The notes: generated by a model not told the origin, from the letters alone. Positions 1 to 15,403 are shown, numbered from the stretch's first letter. The stretch is 64,000 nucleotides of DNA from Leptoclinus maculatus (GCA_032191485.1 JAVDOI010000003.1:10416986-10480985); one strand, 5' to 3'. Numbers and translations are program-made.

Positions 1-172
<172 letters not shown>

Positions 173-2330
173 AAGACTCTATATTCGTTATTATCGAGTC
201 TTCATTGTGTTCTTGTTGCCTGTTTTTATAGTTTTCCGTAGAGAGGATTAAGATATGTTAGACTTTGGCTACACAGGCTATACTGTACTTTGTTGGTGGG
301 ATCTCGTTAGTGATGAATTTGTTCTAATGAGATTTTTTTTAAAAAGAAGAAATACTGAATATCGCCAGCCATATCCTTTTTAAACAATGAGGTATTCGTG
401 GGCTGAAGGTAGCACACTCTGTTCTGTCTTTCCTGTCTGTTTCTATTTCTGTCTGTAATACATCATTTGTGATTGCTATCCTGTGTGGCACTTAGGCAGG
501 AGCTTGTCCAGCTATCATTTCCATTCATCAAATCTGGAATGTCCAAAACTCCAGTAATTGCTACTCTGGAAAACTGAAGGACGACAGCCGCATTAGATCA
601 CATCATCCATAGTTCTGCAGTTGCGTAGAAATATCACTCGTACTTGACCACAGTCCTTCATTGTTCTTAAACATATTTGTGATTAAAACTGCACAACATT
701 GTCTTCTAAATCTGAGACATCAAATTTGATGACATTACCCAGCAATACTTATTGAAGAGTTTATTTTTCTACACCATCAGTTGTATATTATTTTGGCAGA
801 CGTCTAGCGCAGTTTCATTTGCCAAAGAAGACCTCGTCAAACTCGTCTGCCATACGGTAAGAGAATTCAAACAACACACATCTGTTGGCTGTGTTGCTTG
901 GCGTTGAAAGACACTTTGAATATGGACATTTATTTATCCTATGCAAGTTTGATGCCTTCATCAGGCCTTGGTGCTGCTGGATATCTGACGTTCCTGACTG
1001 TCTTCTCGATCCAGGATCAGTCGGACAAGATCTGCACACACAATGTTACTCTGCCTTAGAAAGACCAAAAGGCTATTTGTGTTAAGGACCCTTATTTTAC
1101 AAAGTGCTGGTGGTGACAGAGGTTTCTTCTTCCCTGAGGCTGTCAATGATACAAAATCCCCTTGTCTTCCATGGAAAACTTTGTTATGTGGAGATTAAAA
1201 CACACACATGGTGAGTGCTGCTTGAGTACTTTTAAACAAACCTAGCATGTTTATTTGGAGATGGACTCAACTGTATACTCAGATTTAATCACGTTGAACA
1301 ACCCACAGGGTTGCATGCTTCCACTATTTTAAAAGTTTGGCTGACAAAACTGTTAAATCTGTACGTAAAACTCTCAAACTGGAATGCCTGTTCAACATGC
1401 TTAATGTTGTAAATTATACCAAATTATTACATTTAAGCATTGCTATGCATGGTGATACAGTTTCAAGATTATTTCTATTGACTGAAACATTTTTATTTTT
1501 TTATTACAACTATTTAAACTTGTCTCCATTTACGCAGACGACATAATCTTGTATGCACATGGCTCCTCTCTGACTAAGGCTGCTGTTTGTCTAGATGATT
1601 TTTTGCCTGAAATGTTTTTTTCAGACGTCTTTGCACAACCTCAAACGTGATTTTATCCTCACAGGAGTGAATAATTCGTGCCTTTTTTAGCTCTTCTTTC
1701 TCGGACTGCTACAACTGTGCATCGGCACTCTACTGTCACTCTCAGCCTGGTAGGCCCCACTGTGAGACCTCACGTTACCTATGCCCATCAGACACCCATT
1801 AGCCAGAGGTCTTTCAAGCGTGCAATTTCTACAACACAGACTGCTTTTAATGACTAGTCAACAAAGAAGTGAGACAGATAAGTGTAGCTTTTGCACAAAT
1901 TCCATTTTACAATCATTGAAACAGTATTACACAGAGGTGACTCAATGAAAGTTTGCCACAAAGGAGGTGTTGGTGCCAATTCTGCTAGAATACTCTGTGT
2001 GTTAGTCAGACCACAGCTGCAGAGATTAATCTAAAGTGTTTTAAAAGCATATTAAGTTAAAAACACAAATACTGTTATAATGCAGTTTTTAAAATCATAA
2101 CTATGCTGTGAATTATTACAATTTGTATTAATACAATCACTATTCTCTATCATTTTAAAGGGTAAAATAACAACATATCCTGCTTTTGTCAGATATTTCA
2201 TTGAAAACTGCTCAAAAGGTCAAACTTTATTGACTAGTTAAACACAACAGGTTAACATTTTACAAGGACTGGCTGTGAATCCTCACCTTCCTCCCAACTC
2301 TGACCCCAGCAACTGAAAACACCACAGCAG

Positions 2331-2331
<1 letters not shown>

Positions 2332-2362
<31 letters not shown>
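2332..2362. repeat. (CA)n microsatellite followed by (CT)n
   Basis: A run of alternating C and A of about 31 bases is followed directly by a short CT tract. It is a typical fish dinucleotide microsatellite. Confidence 0.95.
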
Positions 2363-2365
<3 letters not shown>

Positions 2366-5300
2366 CTCTCGAGTTAGTAGTTGTTTGCGTTTCTGCGGTG
2401 TATAGTACTAGTGCTCCTGTGCAGACAACAGAGCAGCAGCGCTGGCTGGGACACATGGCCTCGGGAGGAAAATGGGATTCTAATAAATCCTTCAGCTGGG
2501 AGAGGGGGGAGCTCTATAAAAAACTGCCCGCCATTAAAAACACTCTGCTGTCATGGTTTTGTACTCAACACTGAGTGATTTTGTTGTCAACCTCTTAACT
2601 GCTGGTGCTTTTCTCAGAGTGAATGCGGCAATTAAAGGTTATATTTGTTTAGGTACTACAAATGCAGTTTTTGGTAAAGACAGAAGTGTTATAATGTCCT
2701 GTGATAACATGGGGAAAGTCTTTGTCGTTTGAAGTAGAACATTTCTATGGGAAGGGATTTGGAGAAATTCAGCTTTTTAGCCATGCAAGCAGTATAGGAA
2801 TGACAATGTTGGTGGGTTGTTCTGTCCGCCACTTGGACTGGACTGAAAAATGTCTTCCTTCGTGGCTTCAAACGGATGAATTCTATTGACTTCGGCCTTC
2901 CCCTGACTTTTCCTCTAATGGCACCACGAGGCTCACGTTTGAGTGAAATGTCTCAACAAAGTATAAATGTCCCCCTCAGAGTGAATTGTTATATCTACCC
3001 TGACTTTGAACTTTATAATTTGGTTTACGACTAAATCTCAGCAAATGAATGACATTCCCATCAGTTTCTGCTGTTCTTTAAGTGTGAATTAGCAAATGTT
3101 GGCATGTTAAACCATGGTTAACATTAAGCCTCCTTAACATCAGCATTTGGTGTAATCTAGCGATGAGTTTGCAGATTGCAACCAGCTGAAACTTCTCAGG
3201 GAGCCCATGTGTGTGTGTATAGCAGAACTACGGTGACCGACGTGAAAAAAACTTAAATGGCATGATCTAGAGTCAGTGTTTGGTTTGTCTGTTCAGGGCT
3301 ACTGTAGAAACAAGGCGGCCGGCTCTGTAAAGAAGACCCGTTGCATATGTAGATGGATTTTGAATGCTGCACTGCAGGCCTTTACTCTCCTTTTTCTAGA
3401 TTTCAGACTAATGAGCTGTGATCTTGGTTTGTTTGGAAAAATAAAAGAGTGGAACATACACCATTAAGCATTACCTTTCAACTAGTTTTGAGTCTCGATA
3501 GAGACAACATCATAGATGCTGCTGACAAAGCTGCAAGTAATCCTTTTGATTTTAGTTTTAGACGGGTCTGCCAGTGCATTATTTAGAGCTTAAGCTGTTT
3601 TTGGTTTTCCAACACTTCAAATGTCAATGTCTCCATTTGAAGTGCTGTAATTAAATTACAACATCACAGCCCTTAATCCACGAAAGGAAGATGTTCTCTC
3701 TGGTGCTGTTTGCAGAGAATACATACTGACACTTGTGTTGATTGTCATCTTTTTGCATCCTGTTGTCAACTCTCTGAATTGCTGTGTCAGTATTTTTTTC
3801 ATGGTCGTGACATAAAACCGCCAGCTAATGAGCTTTAGAGGCTGGAAAGTAACCACATGGTCCTGTCCAAAACCTGCTCTTTGCTTTCTATGATGGACAA
3901 TTTAAAGTTCATATTTCTCAGGACACAGTTAACTGATTTGTTGTGGTAACCCATTCCCCAGTAGCACTCGCATGATCAGTTTTAATTATAATACATACTG
4001 ATGCATCAGCCAAATGTTATTCAAATATTATGAAAGGTAATAATGAGATTACAGTGATTTATGATAACTAATTGGGCTCTGTTGTCATTACTAAGATTAC
4101 TGTTAGGAAGGGCTAAAACTTTATGATACATTGACATCAACATAACTTGGTCAGTGGGCTTATGTGTCAGGACCCAGAGGTGAGAATGGAGGCTTTATGA
4201 GTCTGGTCTGTTTCCACAGAATATGTTTACATCATTTCAATTATGTGTGTATGACTTTATTGTTCATTTAGGATGGACCCTATTAAAATAATTACAACCT
4301 TTTTAAAAAATTATGTAATTCGTATCCCTAGATACTGTAGACTTGAAAACAAAGTCATGAAAAGTGAATAATATGGGGCCTTTGGCTTCTTCTGCCGGGC
4401 ACCCGAGCCCTACCAGCAGCTTTTCTTGGCGGAGTGTCTGCTGTCTGATGGGGTCTGGAAAACATATATCCCTGCAAGGGGCTCCAGTAGATGCTGCTGC
4501 TCATTGCTGCAGCTCAGCAAGCAACGCACCCCCTTTATGCCCCCCCCAATGGGAACGCCACCGGAAAGTGTCGGTCACAAGACTTCAACATCTGCAACCT
4601 GAGGGAAGCAAAACACTTAGCTTCTGTTTCTCCACTTTCCCTGACGCAGCACATTGCCTGGGCACGTGCCCACTGGGCAGGACCTCCAATGGAGTATCGC
4701 ATGCAATGTGTAGGTGTAGAGTAATGGTATCTTGGCTTGAATACATTGGTGAGCTTGAGAGTAGCCCTGAGTGGCCATTTTAAAGAACTCCAGTTTTGGC
4801 AATTCCGCGTTTGCGTCATTTCTCAGCACCGGAGGTTGCCGCTTGCAAAATACCCTCACAGGGCCGATACTCTCAGGCCCAGATGTCGGTGAACACAAGT
4901 GTGTTTACTTGAACCACACAGAGCTTGGTACCTCGTATCTCTGACTAATCCTGGAGCTGTGATGTTAGTTCTGGTGTGTAGTGTAGAAAGACTCTGAGCC
5001 TTTTTGATGTGAATATCAAAATTAACGAGACATTTTAGAGGAAATATCCCCAATAAGTGACACGGGGGTTAAAATATTTCCTGGCACACTTCTTGTCCAA
5101 TCAGTGCTGTCTGAATAAAGTAGTCGGGGCAACAAAAGGGCTTCAGTGCTGCGCGGTGCAATCTCTGATTGATTCACCAGTTCGTTTTCGTCAGCATTTA
5201 GAGGAGTTTGATGAAAGAGGCTTTGACCTTTCTGATGATTTGGAACGTTACTCGTCCCTTGATATTTTTTAAATCTCTAGATGGAGTCTTCTCTTCTCTT

Positions 5301-6509
5301 CTCTTCCGCCTGGAGTCATCTGCTAAAGAAATCTCTCTAGACTTTTGGAAATGGATTTGGACCATGAAGCTGCAGAGTGGAATGAAACACACCGGTAGAG
5401 TTTACCGAAACATATATTCGCTAATGGTGATCTGACAGGGGCTATAAACCAGAGAGGTACAGTAATGTATACTGTAGCTAATGCACACTGTAGCCTAATA
5501 AGCCTCAATAATCACGTGGAATAAGCTTTTAAAACAAGCACCAAGTCAGGGGGGGGGCGAATGCAAGAATGTGTCCAGCATGTGTTTTTGTTTAGTAGCT
5601 CTATCCGTTACCTTTCACACAAAGAAGACAGGGATTACACTGATTCCTGTGCTGCTGTAACGGCCGACGTCAACCTGCATCAAGATCTAATGGAATAAAT
5701 GGCCATGCGACTCTCAGATCTGTTCATGACATAAATGTGGACTCGTGTTTATATTGTTCAAGCAGCCAAAGCTCCCAATAGGAAAATGTTGCATGCAGCT
5801 GTGTGTTGACTGGTTGTAGTGTTTTTTCCCATGTGCAGAACAAATCACAGAACTAAATTAGGTTCCGAACGTTTGTTGTTGGCAGTTCATCAGAGATAGT
5901 CTGATTGCCTGTAGGCACTGTTGAGCTCTTCGCTGATAAATTGTTGTATGGAAGAAAAACAGTGTCTACATTTCCATTCAACAATTGTATGAGCTGTACT
6001 TTCTTTGAGCTGTATTTATTTTCATTGTATAGTCTCTAAGTTGCAACGTCACAGCAGAGAGAACACTATTCCTAACTTGATGAATAAGTCTCCCCCCTCT
6101 TTTTCATTTTTCGTTGGGGGAGGCCTTTTTGTCTAGAGGCATCCAACCTCACTTCACTTCAACACAAATGTGGAGTCTCCATTTGGCCCCCAGAGAAATG
6201 GCTTGAGCATGCTTCGGCTTTACCGTAAATGCTCAGACATGACAGCAAGAGTTATAACTCCGGGGGAACCTCCGATTTGTGGGGCATGGAAAGATCCGAA
6301 CAAGAGGAAGGGGGTGGGAGGGGGTTTCCCGGTACTCTTAAAGGGAGATGAGCCGATATTTCAGCCCCAGTTTCTGAGAAATCACCAGTTTTAGGACAGA
6401 GAGTGGAGGAACACTAAAAATGTGTGGAAAATTCCTCAGATTCTAGCTTGTTCTAGCAACTCTGGTTGGGTGTTCAGCATGTTCTTCTATTCTCTTCTCT
6501 TGGGTGTCT

Positions 6510-6541
6510 CACACACACACACACACCACACACACACACAC
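6510..6541. repeat. Interrupted (CA)n microsatellite
   Basis: CA repeat of about 32 bases with one interruption (ACCA) in the middle, in the thbs1 upstream flank. Confidence 0.95.
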
Positions 6542-9500
6542 GATTATGATCCAAAAGCTTGAGTAATCTCTTGACGGTATCTATTGACTGATTATTGGGG
6601 AAATGTACCACACATGTGGCGAACATATGGAGTGAGAGAACACACACTGCCGTGTGAAATCCCTCTTGATGCAAATATTTATTTACAAATCCCCTTTCAG
6701 AATAAATGCATTGTAGTTATGATTCAAGGAAGCATTTGAAAATATTGAATAAAAGCCTTAAAGTATCACAATATGTCTTTGGTGCTGACGTGTTTAAACT
6801 GATCAATTCACTGTTTCAGTGGGAAACTTGGAAGTGTTTTGAACATTAGTCTAATATTTAAAAAAAACGTATTCAGCCGTGCTTTCTTGAACTTGATGTA
6901 CGTCACTCAGAGCGGTGAGCCTTTCAGTGAACATCTGCATGTGCTGGCTTGTCCCAGATTACGACTGACTGGAAGTGATGCATCGTTCCACTGAGAGTTT
7001 GCAAAAAGGTTGTTGAACTTTGGAGTTTTCACAACATGCATGTTGCCTAGATTGCGGCCACTACACGAGTCATCTCTGTGGCTCAACAAGAACCCTCTAC
7101 TTTTTTGGACATGGAGTTGAGATCAGTCGGAACAGCAATCCAGTGAGACCCTTCACTGAGGAAAAGTAATAGTGTCAAGGTCACAGGTAGCACCTGTCAT
7201 TAGTGCTGGGAATCTCAGAAAATATTTACCCCGCTGAATGGATTTATTGTATGCCAGGAGTTTAAAAGTATTTTGGCAACAGTATGGCGCTGAAAAAAAA
7301 CTGTTAAAAGACCTCAAAGAAATATAATTTTATATTCTCCATTCTTGTCTGTAGAACATGAAAATGTACAACCTGTTTCATTTTAACATGATTAATTACC
7401 CGATAGTCGTGCACAGCTCTATATTTATTGCTACTGTTGTATTCTAGACACTTTCACTGATGTTAAACCACAAGATGCTTTAGTGCCCTCCTGAGCAACC
7501 AAGACAACACACGGCTGAGCTAGTACCCCAGGGCTGCTGCTGCTGAACAGGACTCATGTTTGGATGAGTTATTATATGCGAGCTATTCAGCAGTTGTACC
7601 TGGCACCATCGCACACATATTGACTTGGGCTTGTAATGTTGGTTGTAAGAAAGTGAGATTTCTTATTTAGTTATTACTCCGAAGTAAATATGGTCGTTGA
7701 GTTGCCTTCAAACTGTTTCCCCCTCATCAGTGGTACAGTACCCTGAAATGACTAAAGTGACACCTTTCAGGGAGCTGCAATAACTCATCTTAATGTAAAC
7801 GATATGCACACAGATGACAAACTTTGGCTCTCAACAACCCCCTGCAGCTGCAGGAAGAACACTGAGGAAAGTGCGGTGATACATTTTCAAGATGTAGGGA
7901 CTACAAACGGTAGTCAGCACTTCCTTTAAGTGCTCGCCAAGCTGCTACAGGCATTCACAGGCCCAATGGTAACAGACTCAATTAGAGGAAGGGAAAAAAA
8001 AAGCCAGGACAATATGTGTGTTGGGTACATTCTTAGGCAGCAATCCCAGACAACGACAGTGACTTCAGTGAGGCTCTAAGACTTTGCTGTTTATTCAAAA
8101 AAAGGGACAATTGAAAGGTTATCCAAGTAGGTGACTGGAAAGAACAAGCGGTAAATGGAATAGATTAGAGGAGATAGAACATTTTTTTTGTTCATGTTAC
8201 GCACACTTTCGAGTGACGGGGGCTGAGAATAATCCATTTGTATATGTTGTTCATGTCACATGGCAGAAGAAACTTTTCTTTGTTGAGTTAAAGTTTGATA
8301 CTTTTCCTGTGAGACTTGGCAGACGTCTCGCCACTGACTTGAAGAAGCAGCACAGACGGCAGTAAATAACGTAAAATAAACTGCTGCCATTAATTAGCTT
8401 CTTCAATGTGACTCTGACAGACTCTGTTGATTAGTTTCCAGGAGAAGAGCAGTGGAATGGTTGTAGATGGCACACTCCCCAGAACACCGTGGACACTTAC
8501 TCTGCACAGTTAACTGTTTTGAATCAGCGGTAAATACTGCATGGTACAATTACAGACCTTTTTTTTTTTTTTTTTAAGTAATGCCAAATAGGAAAAACCC
8601 TCAAAGTATATGCCACAGAATTGCAAGAGTGCATGCACTCAATCTTCGCATGCAAATGTCTGGACAGGCACTACGTGTAAACAAACAGGAAAGGTTTGCA
8701 TTTCTATATATGAAAAAAAAAGCACTCAAATCCATATGTTTTCTAGAGTTTGAAGTTGTACACATCTCCAATCAGGTCACGCAGTGAGAGACAAACTTGT
8801 CTCATGTGCAGTACGAGCTGAGGAAACTCGTGCAGAATTGTATAATCTACAGCTTAAAGCAGATCTGTACAATAAAGCTACTGGAAACAATTTAAATCCC
8901 ACCTGGTTCTGCTCAGCAAAAACATCTGTAAGAATGTAAGGAATTCCAAAGATAGGGCAGCTTTTGCCTGATTTTTGCATCATAAAAAAATATTTGAATC
9001 TGTGTGGACACAAAGAATGATTATCTGCAGTGTGAATCTTGAAAAGCACCCCAAAGATTGGTGGGACTTTGAGTTGTATTGATGTAGGTCAAAAATGAAT
9101 GTGTCATGGACCGTAAAAAGGAACGTGAATGACACGTTTACCTCAAAAAGTCCCCCAGAGGGGTGAAGTGAAGGAGTTCCATGTCCCAAACCTGCCTCAG
9201 TGGGGGGATCGTCACTGATGATCTCACCTAAATGGCAAAGAATGTTCGTCCTATACATGAGCAATGATGGTTTTCAAGCATGCTTTCTATTTGATCTTCA
9301 TACCCTGTTATCTCCAAGCACACGTGAGGAAGTGCCAGTGACACGACTCAAAAAGATTGGTAATGTTGTTTTTGTGTCTGCTGGTTGTGTAAGTTCTGTT
9401 TGCTGCCTAGTTTGCCCTGTAACTGTTTGCTAACACGCTCACAAGGTGATATTAAGCAAATGCTGGGTTTACGGCTTGTTATTCTGCCCCCGAATTTTTC

Positions 9501-12500
9501 TAAAATTGAAGCAAATTTTAGTCGTCGAAAAATAATCTTGTTCAACACTATGCTGTCTATATCCGCTTGTTCCAACTTTATATTGAAGCTATATTTACAT
9601 TGAGGGAAATATTTAAACCGTAGATGTTTTATGGCTGCACACATCCAATGAAAATATTCCACATGTCGACTTCCAGATACTTTATTACACACACTTCCCA
9701 TATCGTCTACCATATTTTGTATTTTTGGAAACTTTGGGATCTCTGCTCCACTAGAGTTTCAAATAAATTTCTGAAGGTTTAAATACAGTTTATAAGCACC
9801 GCATGACTTTGTACTGGCTGACCCTCGTTTCAGTGGGGTTGAAGAAGTGAAGAAATATGTCTTTGCTTGTTTTTCTACATTGTAGCATTTAGAAAATCTA
9901 TAAGTAATCTAGGAGTAAATAGTTTGCCCAAGCCGCAGCAGTCCTGTAAAGATCCAAATAAAAAGTACTGTAGGTGTTTAAAGTTACAACAGAGCAGGGC
10001 TCCCTTTGGGCTCATATCTAACTCCAGGAAGTTATTTTGATAGAATTAAACAAACCTATGATGCCATGGGAAAGGTGCAAAGTGGCCCACTGAAAGGACT
10101 GTGGAAGCACTGTGTTGTAAGTGGCTGTTTAGGGTCTGAAGAGGTGGCGGCACGGAGAAGTTTGGCCTCACCTGGCTTCCGTTGTTGAAGGCTGTTTCAC
10201 TGAGTTTAATATCCTTCAGGGTCGAAATGGAGTGAGCACACTTCCTAAAATCGGTGTGGAATTTTAAGAGAAGGCCAAGAAAAACTAAACTGTAAATGTG
10301 CGTGTGGGAGGATGAAATAGTGCCATTACCTTTTTTTTAAGTTTGTTCTAATACAACCCAATGCACAATGTCATCGTGAGCTGTTTTCTTTATAAAGCTA
10401 TTTCCTACTGAGGAATTGTGGGAGAGACGGGCTGGGATGGTGCTCTGTTAGAAGGGTTTGCATGGGATCTCTTCCCTCTAAAGAACCCATTTCCATGTAG
10501 GAGTGTTGAAAGTCTTCACAATTCTCCGGTGGTCCTCCAGGAAAAGAAGGAAACAAAAATACAAGACATTGGTATTTTTAGTGAAGTCTTGTGTTTTGCA
10601 ATAGAACCGGATGTCTTCCAAAAGAACTGATGATTCCAGATGAAAGAATCTCAGTGGCCAAACTGTGCTTACTGTACTAAGCTGAAGAAGAGCTTGCAAC
10701 TGAATATTTCCATTTTTGCGTCATAATATTTCGCTGTGAATATTGTGTCACTCGCTTCCTGTGACTGAACCTTCATGACTCCTCCTGACTGAAGTTGTAT
10801 TGAGATGAAACCTGGAGCTGCTTCACTTGTCAAAGTCAGCTTTTAGTTTTCACCGTAGTGAAGCTTTTTGCCTCTTCACAGCCAGATATATCTTTGTTCT
10901 ATTGCTCAGGTGGTCAGAAATGTGACTCCAAATGAATGCTAATGTTGTCCCGTGTCTGCTGGATGCGTAAATAGGCAACTGTTTGCTAACACGTTAGCTA
11001 TAACTTTATAAGCTGATAATCACCCATTGTTCTGTAACTATAAAGTCTGCTTAAATAATCCCGAACAATGCCTCTGTCTCTAATATTAGCTGTCTGACTT
11101 AATGTTGTCTTAAAGTTAGGTTTTCCTTAAATTAAGTCGTGCAGCAAGAGTTTGTCGAGCCATTTAGATACACTTTCCAGAAAGTAATTATCCACTTGTG
11201 TGGTCATCAGGATGATGAGCCAAAAGTTCTTTTACAAACCAAACACTTGCTTGTGCCGCTTTCAAAAGACCTTTAACATTCCTGCGTACAGTTTTCCTCT
11301 TACAGTCGAGTGGCGTGTGGTCTGTCTGCTCATTAGTCAAAGGTGTGCATTGAGCAGGAGAAATGTCACAGAACAGCGGAGAGCCTTTACCGCCATCACT
11401 CACCAGGCCTGAAGCCGTATGTGCTTGTACAACTGGCATGCGAGGAGCACCATGGATGACTTGGTGTCAGCCAGTAAACGGTAAGAGAAGACGAGCTTTC
11501 GGAGCGTCCGTCCAACATAATCAGACTCTGACATCACTTGCCGGAATCAAGCGGACTCACTGCAACCAATTAATCATTTTCTTCCATGCATACATCCAAG
11601 GAGGAGCTAGCTTAATGCCGCCACAAGACGCTCTAAATCCTTCTCTGGCTCTTCACAGTGCCGGTGTTCAGCAAAACAGATTCCCTGAAACTGGAATCCA
11701 ATGTATTTTTGCATATGTGGCTGAACGTCTAAACATCAAACATATTTGATTTATGGTGCGTAAGTGCAAAACATTGGAAAGCATTTACGCACGCAGTATT
11801 TTTAAAGATTTTACCACAGACGGAGCAGGTTCTTATAATAGCCACGCCAGCTCCAAAGCCACTGGTAATATCCATATTTCCTTCTTTCATCCCTCCGAGG
11901 CCAAGCATGGATTACGATCAATGATTTACAACAGCCACCGGGTCGAGGTCATTTCAGTGTTCTGGCATCTGCCAAAGACAAAACAGCTGAAAGACTAAAA
12001 AAAAAAAAATGTTTAGTCTGGCAACAAACGGTCTTTAGTTCCGTTCATAAATGATATCTTACGATTCCCAAATTTACTTGGAAGAGCATTCAGCCACCCT
12101 GTGAGATATGAGTTACTACAATATGTTGCACACAGAGTTCAATATAGAGCTGACCAGACAGGATTTATGGATTATTGTCCGTGCTTAAACAGTTGATCAA
12201 AGATGACCTTGCTGGTGACCATCTGATAGTTTATCAGTGACTCGTGTTGTTCTGTCTGTGCCTAGTAGCCTCATAGGCCTCTTACTCACACTTTCCACTT
12301 AAATTCTAAAGCCGTTATAATTTATATTCCCCAAAAACATGACTAACACAAGATTGCTCCCCATCGGCCCCTCGGGGGCATGTTTTGTGGCAGATAAGAA
12401 TGATGTGTTCAAGCAAGGCCCACATGCCAAATAAAAGTTGTTAATACACGCTAGTCCTTCATACACACCTTTCTTTTATGCTAAACGCACATGTTTTTCT

Positions 12501-13459
12501 GCTGTTTGAAAGCTGCAGGGGACATTTACAATGGAGCCTGTCCAAATGAATGGTGGCACGGACTTCAAATGTCTGATGAATTAGTCATTGCGAATGATGG
12601 TGAATGTCAGGAGAAAGTCTTAACCTGTCTGTTCGATAACACCGACGTGCTGCTTCATATCGCCCTATAAACTGCCCATCCTCAGATGTTGCGCCACTTC
12701 AGCATGCTCTTACCATGCTGTCATAAACACAAAACTGATGAAGTTTAAAGATGGAAAAAACCACATTGGCATGATTTGCTTGTAGTGAATAAAAAAGGTT
12801 TTTAATTGACCATAAAATAGATTCTAAATGATTAATCTCTATCATTTAGAAAACATTACATACTGAGTGTAATGCTCTCATTTTCAAATGGGATTCACAC
12901 TGCACACAATTGTAATATGCTTGATAGTAATACAAAAAAAGTGTTTATCACTGGAATGCAAAGACAAATCCCCTGAACTACAGACCCATATTTTGGGGAT
13001 TGTCCCACTAATACCTTACAGTTGTCTTTCAATGAGCTGGTTAAGCCTGACGTGATGTAAAATAGCAATGTTAAATACAGTGCAGTAATTACTTTTAAAT
13101 CTTTTCACCTGCCCGCTCAGTCATGCCAGCCCATTAGTCATCACTTCACCAATGTGTATATATAAGGTGAAGCTTTCACTGTTTGTGTGATTGCCAACGT
13201 TTCCATGGAGTTCTTCCTTCGTTGATGTCCTGACTGTCTGCGTCATTCCTTTGGTTTTGTTTTGACTGCATACCTGTTGCCAGTTTTAAGTCCACTTGAC
13301 TACTCGTTACATCACATCAGTCCACATTATAGAAACAGTGCTTGAGCATTATCTCTGAATGTGCCCTGTTTGGTTTGAGGTCTCAAAGTCTCTCAAATCT
13401 GTTTGTAAAAAGACTCGGCCTGAGCATGTTCAATATCGTCTGAAGATCTGCTGCTCAGG

Positions 13460-13621
13460 GGAATAGCCTGACATCTTGGGAAATGTGTTTATTCGCTTTC
13501 ATGTCGAGAGTTGTATGAGAAGCTGTATACCCGTTTTAAGTATGAGAGCGGTGTCGCTCTTCTCATCTAACTCTGGGCAAGAAAGTGAATGTGTGTGTTT
13601 CCCAACATGTCGAACTATTTT
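13460..13621. repeat. Short palindromic interspersed repeat
   Basis: The left end (GAATAGCCTGACATCTTGGG and onwards) is mirrored at the right end (TTTCCCAACATGTCGAACTA). The inner parts, with CGAGAGTTGTATGAGAAG on the left and CTTCTCATCTAACTCT on the right, are also reverse complements. The same family recurs at 42429-42611, 47941-48326 and, as a fragment, 28270-28450. I recognise the type as a common teleost non-autonomous repeat but cannot name the family. Confidence 0.7.
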
Positions 13622-15403
13622 GCTGAACACATTCTATGAAAGTTACAGTTTATTTTTTTGTATTGCTGTTTTATTTGTTTGCGCAGCCATGGTTGCTACT
13701 TATGCTGACTATATTATAAACTTCCTACAGTGGCTGGTTTCAAGTGGTGCTTCAATAAACCTAAATCTCTAAACAGACTTCATGGTACTAGGTGTTTTAA
13801 ATATTAAATATAAAAGCTTTAGTGGGCTTTGACAGACAGCAATGTATATTTAAACACATGAGGTCATCATTTCCTGTCAGTATCTGGTGTTTTTATCTTG
13901 AGCCCATGCAGAAAGGAGCAGAGACATTCTGCGATTAAACACAAATGAACTCTCCCACTCCCTGACGAGTAAGTGTAAGCGCCCCCAGTTGGAAACTAAC
14001 GCTAAGGGATACACTCGGAGTAAACACTTGCTATCTGTCTCTGCTGTAGTTTTGGCTCACTTCAGTGGGTATTCATCAGAGCTTGGCAAGTCTCTGCACC
14101 TCCAACACGGTCTTGTCAGTTTCACCTCCCACGCTGTGAGCTCACGGTCACGCCCACAGGGAAGTGACCAGTCGCACCTGCCTATGATATCTCCAAGGGT
14201 CGTTCCCATGAAACCAAAGACTCTTATACCACCTTCATCCCATTTCACAGCCATGAAGCCATTTTACATTTGGATGGCAGTTTGACCAGCGAAGCATCAT
14301 TACCGCCGTATCACTTCCTGTAGGTTCAGGTTTCACTAAGCTACACTACATGCTGTAAGTCCTATGTGTCACAGAGGTCATAACAAGTCCTGTGGTATGT
14401 ATGCACCGGCTGAAGAACAGGTATCCAGATGTTGTGTTTCATCAGAGTCACGGGTCATTGCACCTAACATATTTTAAACAGGCCCTCTAATATTATTTCA
14501 CAGAAGGAATGCACCTCTGTGCTTTCCTGTTTTTCAGAACACTCACTCTCTTTCTTCAGCTTTCATCTGTATCCACAAGTCTGCATGCTGACTTGATCCT
14601 AAGAGTAAGAAATAAAAAGCCACATGCATCTTTGGTAACGGGTGAAGTGAGACCTGTCTGTCATGAGGATGGGTCTGGGAAAGAAGAGGGAGAGAAAGTT
14701 TTTTGAGTTCATAATAATTACAAAGATGCTAATTAATACAGTCTTAATGATCAAAAGGTATGGACAGTGGTGGAAAGTGAGTTTGTACATTCCACTCATT
14801 TGGATTGTCTCACTCTTATTCAAGTCTACTTTGGTGCTATGCTTGGTGTGAACATGCATGTGTCATTCATTCCTTGAACTATTTTTACACTTTATAGACC
14901 TAAAGGAACCTCTAAACCCAGTACACATTCATTACTCAATGAGTCCCCTGGCGGCCAGACTAGGAATAGCTAAATGAGAAGCACACCATAAACCAGTAGC
15001 TAAATAGCCTTCTGTATGTCATAAATATGAGCTGGAATTAATACATGACTGAAGGTTATGGAATATAATTTAATGTTTTATATGACTTTTAAATCCCTTC
15101 ATAACTAATCTACCAAATCCATCGGCCTAGTTATTTTGGTTCATTAAAATAAATCTATTTTTATTTCTTTTCTGTTGATAAATGACAGCTTTATAAAATT
15201 AAGACTATTTGACGAATCATTAAACTTTAATTTGACCGGAAACGACCACATCTTGGCGCCAGTGCGTGTATGACATATTTGTCCGGTGATGGAAATTTAG
15301 CTCAGGAATGCATTTTTCCTCCTCCGTCTGTGCGTCGCGGATGTTTCTGTGACTGGCTGTGAGGTAAGAAAACAAGTCCGTCCCTCTTTCCTGCAGCCAT
15401 CCC

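Larger units (their letters stand above)
173..15400. other. Upstream flank of thbs1, no supported gene
   Basis: About 15 kb of AT-rich sequence. Open frames here are short, have no recognisable domain, and are not flanked by convincing splice sites. It contains the CA tracts and the palindromic repeat listed separately, a (TCTTC)n-like tract near 5287-5306, a T16 run near 8560-8575, and a GC-richer block at about 4364-4750. Distal regulatory elements of thbs1 could lie here, but none can be identified from sequence alone. Confidence 0.6.

Noticed and set aside
4364..4783. 139-codon open frame upstream of thbs1
   Set aside because: The frame has no recognisable domain, is overlapped by other long frames in the same GC-rich block, and lacks a splice or promoter context. 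Base composition explains the openness.
9348..9713. 121-codon - strand open frame
   Set aside because: No recognisable domain, AT-rich, and no splice or promoter context; treated as chance.
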